DNA of 64,000 nucleotides, taken from assembly GCA_963580455.1 (NCBI GenBank), contig OY756963.1, positions 19,735,555 to 19,799,554 on the forward strand. Direction: 5' to 3'. A model generated the notes under the pieces. The model was not told where the DNA came from and searched no databases. It worked only from the letters and a program-made list of their open reading frames with translations. The position numbers and the translations under genes are program-made. Every line of letters begins with the position of its first letter. The first letter of the stretch is position 1. This DNA comes from Euonymus europaeus (Eukaryota; Streptophyta; Magnoliopsida; Celastrales; Celastraceae). This document shows positions 49,701 to 58,477 of this stretch, one piece after another.

Positions 49701-50594
49701 CATTAATTTGCTTAATGGCTGAGTGCAATGAATACTTGTCCCAATACTTTCAGGATTTTTTTGCATTGTCTTTCACTGATGAACTGCAAATATAGTCTTA
49801 TTGAAGATAAACTTTGTATTTTTACCCTGGGCGTGACCTTGGTAGTGAATTGCTAAGGTAAATAAAGTGGAGTGTTTCTGTGTCCCCATTGATGGGTGTA
49901 ATAGAGAGAAGGAAATGAAGAGAAAGGCAGGGAAAAGAATAGGGAAATGGGGTGGGGAAAGGGGTTTCAATTTGTCTGTAGAACAATTAAATTTAACCTT
50001 TACCGATGAGAGGCGCTACACATGTCAATACGTGTTCAAGAGTTCATTGTCCGTGCCTTTGCATGCATAGATACTTGACTATGGATGCATTTATCGGTCA
50101 ACTTTTCTTGCACACATTCAGCGGTGTTTCCTTTCATACAAGTTTTGGGAGTTGAAGCATATCATGCTGGTGGGTATGAGAAACAAACACTCAAAACTCA
50201 TATCAAAAGCTAGGTTTTGGATGATTAGTCCATTATTATGAGTATGTATAATATAACAGAAAACATATTTGGACTACTCTCTGGTCAGGAATCTACTCTA
50301 TGCTTATCACTTTCCTCTACTGATTGACAGGCGGTAGCAGCTGGAAGCCTAATAAACTTGGCGACAATTTTGCATCTAAACGCCATAAGAGTAAGCTGTA
50401 TCATTATCGTTCTTTGTACGCATCATAATTTCCTGTTGGTCCTGAGTTTTAATCATTGTCTTAATTTTTTCTTACAGGTACCAGCCACTGTAGCATATAT
50501 CTTTTGTGCATTCTTTAGTGTACAAGTTCTCATTGGCATTGTCAAGGTCAAAAAATTTGATCAAAGGGAAAAGCTGATTACAGGAACTGCTTAA
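37705..50594 (+). CDS. OSA1: Chloroplast ABC1-like kinase, OSA1/ABC1K8 type, twenty exons
   Basis: Exons: 37705-38205, 38584-38719, 41647-41813, 43824-43944, 44023-44123, 44726-44824, 46727-46837, 46922-47001, 47143-47212, 47441-47514, 47622-47691, 47783-47871, 48210-48334, 48636-48716, 48802-48862, 48947-49001, 49083-49181, 49283-49372, 50331-50390, 50478-50594. They give 768 residues, against about 760 in Arabidopsis OSA1. The N-terminus is Ser/Thr/Arg-rich and transit-peptide-like. ABC1/UbiB hallmarks: KxGQ in [11 protein letters not shown] (about 245), the Ala-rich loop AAASLGQVHRA instead of a glycine loop (about 305), Lys in [16 protein letters not shown] (about 460) and DFG in FYDFGMMG. 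Two hydrophobic segments at the C-terminus ([31 protein letters not shown]) may anchor it. OSA1 sits in the chloroplast envelope and is linked to cadmium and oxidative stress, iron and lipid balance. Introns 2, 3 and 6 hold transposons. Confidence 0.94.
39181..39738. mobile_element. Inverted-repeat element in ABC1 kinase intron 2
   Basis: It starts TGTGTTTGG and ends CCAAACACA (perfect 9-bp inverted ends). An inner pair, AATTCATTTGG near 39242 and CCAAATGAATT near 39638, is also inverted. The interior is rich in GTTTTTAAAAAC-like runs plus a CT-rich patch at 39400-39480. There is no coding capacity and I found no clear target duplication, so the superfamily is open. Confidence 0.6.
42112..43098. 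mobile_element. Mutator-like element (Pack-MULE candidate) in ABC1 kinase intron 3
   Basis: A 987-bp element flanked by perfect 10-bp duplications GAATAACACC (42102-42111 and 43099-43108). The ends AGGTTAATAC and GGGTTAATAC (complement of the right end) open inverted repeats of about 200 bp with many matching blocks: AGATATCTCA, CACTCAAAGTT, GTTTGAC and ACGTG-type patches. Long inverted ends with a 9-11 bp duplication are the mark of Mutator-like elements. The middle, about 42340-42800, has higher GC and coding-like frames unrelated to a transposase. It is therefore non-autonomous and may carry captured gene sequence. Confidence 0.85.
42527..42688 (+). pseudogene. Coding-like insert inside the Mutator-like element
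   Basis: An open stretch of about 53 codons ([20 protein letters not shown], then [20 protein letters not shown]) ends in a stop at about 42688. A second frame just upstream (42341-42526) has [20 protein letters not shown], and a third downstream (from about 42673) reads [20 protein letters not shown]. Composition and lack of stops suggest captured, now broken exons; I do not recognise the source gene. Confidence 0.45.
46250..46425 (-). pseudogene. Short LINE zf-RVT remnant in ABC1 kinase intron 6
   Basis: The minus strand reads [20 protein letters not shown] followed by [11 protein letters not shown]. This is the CxxC, ESxxH, C spacing of the reverse-transcriptase zinc-binding domain of plant LINEs. 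The remnant is only about 55 residues, with no RT or RNase H beside it. Confidence 0.65.
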
Positions 50595-51714
50595 CCATTT
50601 GGTAGATACTGTAGTTTAGCTCTATGTCCACATGTTTATTATTTCAAGCCATTTTATGCTGTTTAGCACAAGTTATATATGTATTGGGTTTAAGCCTTTG
50701 ATCTTAGCCAACATACTGCGCTATTCATTTGCATCGCTGCATGGCGCTGTAACCAACATCAGTAATGCAGGACAGTTTGTGACTTTGTGGCCACTGGCCA
50801 GCACTATAATGGCTTTGACCACCAATGTTTGACCGTCCTCTGACAGAAAATCATCAAGCCAATCAGTACCACAATTTGATTATGCTATTTGAATATTTCG
50901 ATTTGAAATTACCTTTTCTTGGTAGAATGATAACCACAATGATACTTGTTGTTGGGCCAACAAAATAAAATAGAAAATATGAGGTTGTTTGTATTGTTTA
51001 TATTATGTCACACATATTCTTAATTATTTATATTAATTTATATTCTGTGAGATATATGCTCAACTAAACATATGTTATGTCTTTTGTTAATGTTGTTGGA
51101 TTAATAAAATATATTAATATAATGATATAAATTTGTGGGCTTAAATTTTTATATAATGAAAATGATATTCAATATTAATTTAAAAGATAAAATGTGTTTG
51201 AAATGTGGGCTACATGTCTAAGTCAACACGGGGGCATTAGAATTTCCATGCCACCATGTTGGGGCAATTAAACATATGGCATTTTCATCATATATACACA
51301 TTATTAAAGTATAAGTTTTAACTTGGAGTAGATAACCGAGTTTGATTTGAAAAAATAAATTAAGAATTGGGAGATTTATTGTAGGATATCTGAATCATTC
51401 AAATCTCAGAATGAATTTTTCACCACGATCATCTTATTCATTTGATATATAATTTACCACACATCGTTTTTATTTTTACGAAAAACATTCTTCAATCCAG
51501 TCTATTTTTGTTTAGTCCTACGACCAATAGAGGATAAGAAAAGAAAAAGGAGCATGTGAGTGGGACCAAATCAAAGATCACATAGGACTATAAGTGCGAT
51601 TTACAAATAAGACAGCTTGTCCTTTACAGACTGTGGTTACTCACCTTCACCAACCAACACTCTCCATCTGATCCCAAACCGTCATTTTCAATATATTTTT
51701 CCCTCACACCCCTG
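50595..51714. other. Spacer after the ABC1 kinase gene
   Basis: Holds the 3' UTR and AT-rich DNA. A short palindrome TTGTTGG/CCAACAA is at about 50948-50962. No gene was recognised. Confidence 0.5.
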
Positions 51715-51990
51715 ATGGAGTGACAAAAATTTAGATCCGGATTGGATTAATTTAAAAAAAATTACGTATTTAATTGATTATATTAAGATTGATTTAAGTT
51801 TATATAAATAAATTAAATAATAATTTCATTTAGATTTGAATCCAAAAAATTAACTCAAGCATGATTTTTGTATTTAAAACAAATCAAATTTTAAATTTAA
51901 GAATTTTTTGTATTTTGACAAAAAAAACTATGTTCCTCAAATATTATTTAATCAGGATCTAATAAATCAATCACCTGTACATAATTTCCC
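51715..51990. repeat. Degraded relative of the GGGGTGACAAAAA MITE
   Basis: The left part (GATGGAGTGACAAAAATTTAG, trimmed here to GGAGTGACAAAAATTTAG) resembles the end of the MITE at 21782, and the AT-rich interior with GATCCGGATTGG and repeated TTTAAATT runs is similar in kind. A matching right end could not be found. Confidence 0.4.
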
Positions 51991-52189
51991 ACCAGTAACT
52001 CCCTCTTAAATTTCCCTGTAAAATTTGACAATTAAAAAAATTTAAAAAGAACCTAAATCCTCTCTCTCGCCCTCTCTCTCACCAAACACAGCAGTGACAC
52101 TCACTCTCTCTTCTCTCCTCTTCCTGGATTTCAGATTCTAGGGTTTCTCGAATCCACACATCCACTCGCTCTATCAGATACTCACGCAA

Positions 52190-52219
52190 ATGAGTGGTTA
52201 GGGTTCGCTTATGCACTGA
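52190..52219 (+). promoter_or_regulatory. Two minimal upstream ORFs before the LRR kinase start
   Basis: ATG AGT GGT TAG at 52190-52201 and ATG CAC TGA at 52211-52219 lie just before the main ATG at 52225, with 5 nt between the last stop and the main start. If they are within the leader, as the CT-rich sequence upstream (52060-52180) suggests, they could limit translation of the receptor. Confidence 0.55.
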
Positions 52220-52224
52220 CGCAA

Positions 52225-55200
52225 ATGACTGTTACTCTCATTCTCTTCCTTTTCTATCTTTTTCTCGTTTTCTCCGTTTCTTTTGCTTCAGACTCGGAGC
52301 TCCATGCTCTTCTTCAGTTCAAGAGGGGCATTCATTCCGACCCGCTTGATAAAGTGTTAGGCTCATGGGCCAATTCCGCCGTTTGTCATGGCTTCTACGG
52401 CGTCACCTGTGATCCCAACTCCGGCTCTGTCATCGGCATATCCCTCGATGGCCTTGAACTTTCTGGTGACCTCAAATTCTCAACTCTCCTCGGCCTCAAG
52501 TCTCTCCAGAATCTCTCCCTTGCCAGAAACCACTTCACTGGCCGTCTTGTCCCGACACTGGGGTCAATGTCCTCTCTCCAACGTGTCGATCTGTCCGACA
52601 ACGAGTTCTATGGCCCGATCCCCGAAAAAATTTCCTCGTTATGGAACTTGATCTACCTGAATCTCTCCAAAAACGGCTTCAACGGATGGTTTCCGGACGG
52701 GTTTGGAAATCTGCAGCAGTTGAGGGTTTTAGATTTGCATTCAAATGGGTTTCAGGGAGACATCGGGCAGGTGCTTGCAGAATTGCGCAATGTAGAGCAT
52801 GTTGACTTGAGCTACAATCAGTTCTATGGTGGGCTTGCGGTTGAGGCTGAGAAGGTTTCGAGTTTGGCAAACACTCTGCATTTTGTGAATTTTAGTCATA
52901 ACCAGTTGAACGGCGGTTTTTTGAAGAGTGAGGTAATTGGTTTGTTTAAGAACTTGGAGGTTCTGGATTTGGGCGATAATCAGATTGGCGGTGAGCTCCC
53001 TTCTTTTGCTTCTTTGACAAATTTGCGGGTCTTGAAATTGACTAAAAATCAGTTTTACGGGCCTGTGCCTGAAGAATTGTTGGAAAGTTCAACTGGACTG
53101 CGGGAATTGGATCTCAGCGTCAATGGCTTTACTGGTAACGAATTGGACTTCTGATTTTTTTTCTTGTTCATGTCAAAAAAGGATTTCATGCCATTGTGTT
53201 GGATCAATTGCTTCGTGGTTTTGCCTTTTGAAAACTTATTCGTATCTCCTATCTCAATTTCAGCCCAAATAAATACTGTTCCATTATACCCAAATGGAAT
53301 TATGGCTGTTGGTCCACTTAGATCAGGACGCATATGTGGTAGGTGATATATTAAGATTTATTGTTAGGCATGAAAAACTTTTGAAGCAAATTTGGTATTG
53401 TCTTTTCTGGGGCCTATTATAAATAATGATTGTTTTGCATTGGTGTTGAATGTGATTGAGAATATCGAAGATCTCTTTTACCCGTTACTGTTTCTATTCT
53501 ATCTTGCCCGTTTTGTATAATTGGCAAATGAGTATGCAGAACATTGTATCTGTTTTCCCCTTTATTCTTGATTGTAAAAATCACTGTATTATAGTGTTTT
53601 GGAATGCAACTACCTTTATATATTTGAAGTATCTCCTTTGAATTTATGTCTTTTTCTGATATTTTCTATTGCCTGTCTATAGGTTCAATCCCTGGAGTCA
53701 ACTCTACGACTCTGAATGTTCTGAATCTTTCATCAAATGGTCTATCAGGAAGTCTGCCCATTGTTCTGAAAAGTTGTTTAGAGGTGGATCTTAGTAGAAA
53801 TATGTTTTCTGGTGATATCTCTGTGGTTCTCAACTGGGAAAGTAATTTGGAGGTCCTTGACTTGAGTTCAAACAGGTTATCGGGAAGCTTCATTGACATG
53901 AGCTTACAGTTCGATGGATTGAGTGTACTCAATCTTAGGAATAATTCCCTTGTAGGTGCGTTGCCTTCTCAACTAAGGACCTCTGCCAAATTGTCTGCGA
54001 TTGACCTAAGTTTGAATCAGCTTAGTGGGCCTATTCCTGGTAGTTTCTTTTCTTCCATGATATTGATATACCTGAATCTCTCAGGAAACCACTTTACAGG
54101 GCCAATTCCTCTTCAAGGTTCGCATGCAACTACATTATTAGTTCTACCTCCTTATCCTCCGATGGAGTCTCTTGATCTCTCTGGTAATTCCTTGACCGGT
54201 GCACTGCCTTCAGATATAGGTAATATGGGGAAGCTCAAATTGCTGAATCTTGCAAATAACAACTTATCTGGACAATTACCTGGTGAATTGAGCAAATTAG
54301 GTTACTTGGAGCTGCTTGACTTATCTGGCAATGAGTTCAAGGGTGAAATCCCTGCTACGCTTTCGTCTCATCTAAGAGAATTTAATGTCTCCAACAATGA
54401 GTTATCTGGATCTGTTCCGGAGGACTTAAGAAGGTTCCCTGAATCTTCATTTCATCCGGGTAATCCCTCATTAAACTACCCTAGTGGTAGGGCATCAACT
54501 AATGCAGCTTTAGATGATATTCCTATAAGAGAAAAACATCATAATAAAAGCGGCAATATCAGAGTAGCTATTATTGTTGCCTCTGTTGGAGCTGCTATGA
54601 TGATTGTTTTTGTATTACTGGCCTATCACCGGGCACAAATTACAGAATTTCATGGAAGAAGTGTATTTGGTGGTCAAACTGGGAGAGAGGCTAAGGTAGT
54701 GAGATTTTCAGAACCAACTTCAATGAGTTTTTCAAATGATCACTTGCTCACTTCAAATTCAAGATCATTATCTGGGCAGGCAGAGTTTGCATCAGAAATT
54801 GTTGGGACTGTTTTACCGGGGGGAGGAGCTGGATCGGGATCTTTGAATCCTAGTGTGCTAGATAACCATTCCATAACTTCTGGCAAGAAGTCCTCCCCCA
54901 GCTCCCCATCATCAACATCGCCCCATTTCATTGAGGCCACTGAGCAACCTGCCATGTTAGATGTCTATTCACCAGATCGGTTAGTAGGCGAACTGTTTTT
55001 TGTTGATGCTTCTCTGGCTTTTACTGCTGAAGAGTTATCACGAGCTCCAGCGGAAGTTCTGGGCAGAAGCAACCATGGAACCTTATACAAAGCTACATTA
55101 GATAGTGGACACATTTTGACTGTAAAGTGGTTGCGGGTAGGACTAGTCAAAAATAAGAAAGAATTTGCTAAAGAGGTTAGAAAGATTGGCTCTGCCAGGC

Positions 55201-56768
55201 ATCCAAACATTGTTCCATTGCGAGCATATTATTGGGGCCCCAAGGAACAAGAGAGGCTCCTTCTATCAGATTATATCAGGGGAGAGAGCTTGACTTTGCA
55301 TCTCTACGGTAAGAACCTTTGAAACTTACTTAGCAGTTCTTGTTTGACTTTGCTCTATTTATTTTGCTATAACTGTTTTGTTCCTTGCCAATATTCTCAG
55401 AGTTGTGTTCACATTTTGTTTGTATTTCTTGACGATCCAAAATTTTCTCATTTATTATGGCAAAATATATTTTTGGTTTTACAGTTTTGACTGTTATTAT
55501 TTTGTTGCATATTTTCTTTGGTCATGTTGAGCTTGGTGACAGTTTTATTCAAGACTGGTGCATGCTCAGTTTAATGACTGCTGGATTGGTTTTTCGTACT
55601 TTCTTCCCATTTTTTCCAGAGTCCAAACTATATTGATGTATCCAAATATTTTGTATTGAAAAATCTATTTTAACGTTTTTGGGACGAAATTTGGACTTTT
55701 TTTGGCTTCGCTTTAGCTGTCCTAGGTCAGATTAAATATAAATAGGGGAAATTTTGTATAATAAGACAAAGTTCCAGAGCTGTGATTGGGCACACACAAT
55801 ACGTCAATACCTGGATTCTTAAGATTACTGTGTTAGTTAGTTAACTGTGGAAATAGATTTTTCCAATCTTAGATTAATGTATTTTTGAATGCATCAAGTT
55901 CGAACTTGTCAAGTTTATGCCATGTTGATAGATTTGATATCTACTACCTTTATTGCTGCCACATGTTTCTTTGGTGTTCGGACCTTAAAATGCTTTTTTG
56001 TTGTGTTCATTTCTTGGGCAAAAGCCCTTTGAAAGCTCCCGGGGACAAGTAATTTTGGTTCATATTGATGTATCCTATGAATCTTGATTTACATGTCATT
56101 TGTACAATTGCATGTGGGGAAGTTTTGTATTTTAATTTGCAATTAACTTTTCATTTAGTCTTATATATTCATCAATATAATATGTTACAGAGTCTACCCC
56201 TCGGAGACACCCCCGACTTTCTTTCAGCCAAAGGCTAAAGGTTGCCGTAGATGTTGCACGGGGTTTGCTGTACCTCCATGACCGAGGCTTGCCTCATGGA
56301 AATCTCAAACCTACAAATATACTTTTAGCACTTCCTGATTATAGTGCTCACCTAACCGATTATTGCCTCCACCGGCTGATGACGCCAGCCGGCATTGCCG
56401 AGCAGATACTAAATCTGGGAGCACTTGGATACCGTGCCCCTGAACTTGCTACTGCATCTAAACCGTTCCCTTCATCTAAAGCTGATGTTTATGCATTTGG
56501 AGTGATCATGATGGAGTTGTTGACCAAAAGAAGTGCTGGTGACATAATATCAGGTCAATCAGGGACTGTTGATCTTACCGATTGGGTCCGATTGTGTGAT
56601 CAAGAAGGCCGGGGAATGGATTGTATCGACCGGGACATTGCAGGTGGGGAAGAACACTCAAAACCTATGGATGACTTGCTGGCCATATCACTCAGGTGTA
56701 TTCTCCCTGTAAATGAGAGGCCAAACATGGGAGAAGTTTTCAGGGATCTCTGTTCAATATCTGTTTAA
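52225..56768 (+). CDS. SIRK1: LRR receptor-like (pseudo)kinase, SIRK1 / At5g10020 type, three exons
   Basis: Exons: 52225-53134, 53683-55308, 56191-56768; 1,037 residues, close to the roughly 1,050 I recall for the Arabidopsis gene. Signal peptide at 1 to about 21 (LILFLFYLFLVFSVSFAS). An LRR N-terminal cap with a variant cysteine pair (CHGFYGVTC) and about 18 leucine-rich repeats run to about residue 560. A membrane helix (VAIIVASVGAAMMIVFVLLA) lies near 597-616, then a Ser-rich juxtamembrane stretch and a kinase-like domain from about 750. The glycine loop is degenerate (GRSNHGTLYKA), Lys is kept in LTVKWLR, the HRD motif is HGNLKPTN and DFG is DYC, so key catalytic Asp residues are missing. 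Arabidopsis SIRK1 is a plasma-membrane receptor linked to sucrose and osmotic responses and aquaporin control. The symbol rests on similarity remembered from that family. Confidence 0.9.
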
Positions 56769-57576
56769 AATTTTGTACATGCGTCTTGGAATTGATTTTT
56801 ATTGTTCCTCGACACAAATGTCGATTTTTTATTCCACTTAATTGCTTTCCAGCCTTTGATTTGCGGCGGACTCACATTTTTTATCCTTGGAAATTCCTCC
56901 TGTAAAGTGACAATCAATCCTTTTTCTTAAATTTGATAGTGTTTCGATTGATGTTAAATCCAAGGGGATTGGGCGATTCTGTGTTCTCAATGTATATTAC
57001 TGACTAAAAGATTATGTTTTAGCATTGGCTGTGACAGGTTTAATCTTTTGATTCAACGAATTTCATGGCATATAATCCTGAAAGGGCAGTGTTTAACTAG
57101 ATGCAATCTAAGTTAAAAACAAGTGTAACTTGAGAGAGACTGTGGGGCTTTGAGATAATGGACTCCTGTCCAATGCCATTTAAACCCTAAGGGTGTGGGC
57201 TCTCTGCCTCTGGCAGTGACGAATCTAGATAATAATTTTAGGAGATTTAATTGGTGATGAAGTAAATAAATTTATGAGGGAATAAGATGTTGATGGGTTC
57301 AGGGGCAACGTCTCCAAACTTTTTTAGGGTTATTTGTTCTAAAGTGATTGAGAATGAACAAATATATATGAAATGCGTTGAGGATCTTAGTTAAGGATTT
57401 AACATTTTAATTTTAAGACTAAATTTATATGAAATGAGTTTAGTTTTAGTTTTTAATTTTAACTATTGATACACCTACGATATAAAAAAACAAACATATA
57501 CGTTTGTTCATATGAAAAAGTCATTCGACAATGGCTATATAATAAGTGGTTTTTTGTTTTATTTGTCAGTCAAAGA
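56769..57576. other. Spacer after the LRR kinase gene
   Basis: The 3' UTR followed by AT-rich DNA. The patch around 57210-57360 (CAGTGACGAATCTAG and following) looks like old repeat sequence, but no boundaries could be set. Confidence 0.4.
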
Positions 57577-57579
57577 TAC

Positions 57580-57861
57580 TATTAGATATTCTACATCGGG
57601 ATCTTCTCTGCAAATTCAACCTCCCCCTACAAGGTCTTTTAAGGGGTGTGTTAGTTCAGTCTTAACATAGTATCGGTCTAGCGGTTGTTGGGCCACGTTG
57701 TTGGGCAATATCCACTCCACGCTGTTGGGCCTATTCAGAAATGTCGTACAGCCCACAGCTTGCGGGGAATGTTAGATATCCCATATCGGGGATCAATTGG
57801 GCAATACCCTTAGAGGGACTTGAACCGAACTAAAAAATAATACAAGGCTCAATTGATCCCT
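57580..57861. repeat. TRIM/MITE-like repeat: two TATCCCATATCGG-type starts and a hairpin
   Basis: TGTTAGATATCCCATATCGG at 57770 is echoed by TATTAGATATTCTACATCGG at 57580, 190 bp earlier. The TGTTAGATATCCCACATCGG motif is a common start of small non-autonomous repeats in plant genomes. Between them are GGGCC/GGGCA-rich phrases (TAGCGGTTGTTGGGCC). GGGATCAATTGGGC (57789-57802) and GGCTCAATTGATCCC (57846-57860) form a hairpin at the right side. Whether this is a pair of LTRs, a nested copy or one element is unclear. Confidence 0.5.
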
Positions 57862-57887
57862 TTTTTAAAAAAAATAAAAATAGAAGG

Positions 57888-58186
57888 GATTTTTTTTTTT
57901 TGAATAGACCACAACACACATACACGGTACAGAGACGGAACACACCTCTACTTAAAATCGGTAATTTTAAGTAGACATGGAATCCTATATATACCACACA
58001 CACTACAATCTACCAATGTGGTAGTCCTAACAAAGCTACCCAACAGAGACTATTAACGTATTGCCTAGCAGACATACCCCACCCAAATACAACATTTATG
58101 TTGATTTTTTTGAATAGACCACAACACACACGGTACAGAGACGGAACACACCTCTACTTAAAACCGGTAATTCTAAGTAGACATGG
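57888..58186. mobile_element. Unclassified 299-bp element with direct terminal repeats and 11-bp flanking repeats
   Basis: Terminal direct repeats at 57888-57980 and 58103-58186 are nearly identical (TGAATAGACCACAACACACA and following, to AAGTAGACATGG). Flanks AAAATAGAAGG at 57877-57887 and 58187-58197 are identical. Each repeat contains its own palindrome: CTACTTAAAA, a 7-base loop, TTTTAAGTAG in the left copy, with one change (TTCTAAGTAG) in the right. The 122-bp middle has no coding capacity. The repeats could be read as very small LTRs (TG to CA), but the flank length does not fit. Confidence 0.6.
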
Positions 58187-58346
58187 AAAATAGAAGGTGT
58201 TATGATACTTTCTCTAAAATATAAATTTGAATTTAATAGCAATAAAAATATAATAATTTAATAAAATTTCGTCATGCAAATGGTGATTTTTAGGAGTGCA
58301 TTCATAACTTTAGGGTGGCTCAGATGGGAATTGAAAGTCTGGACTC

Positions 58347-58364
58347 AGAGAGAGAGAGAGAGAG
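58347..58364. repeat. (AG)9 microsatellite in the RING gene leader or promoter
   Basis: An AG tract about 115 bp before the start codon. GAGA runs near plant transcription starts can bind BBR/BPC factors; here only the repeat itself is seen. Confidence 0.7.
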
Positions 58365-58477
58365 TTTTTACGAATTTAGGGGTTTTCTCTATGAAATTCA
58401 AATTCGCAAACCGGTCTTTTTGATTTCTTGAAACAACTGCCTCTATTTCTCCTCCTTGTTCTCCGACGTCAGTTTCC

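Noticed and set aside
57901..58180. Reading the 299-bp unit as a standard miniature LTR retrotransposon
   Set aside because: Although the repeats can be cut as TG to CA, there is no 4-6 bp duplication at those ends, no convincing polypurine tract, and only a weak TGG start of a primer site.
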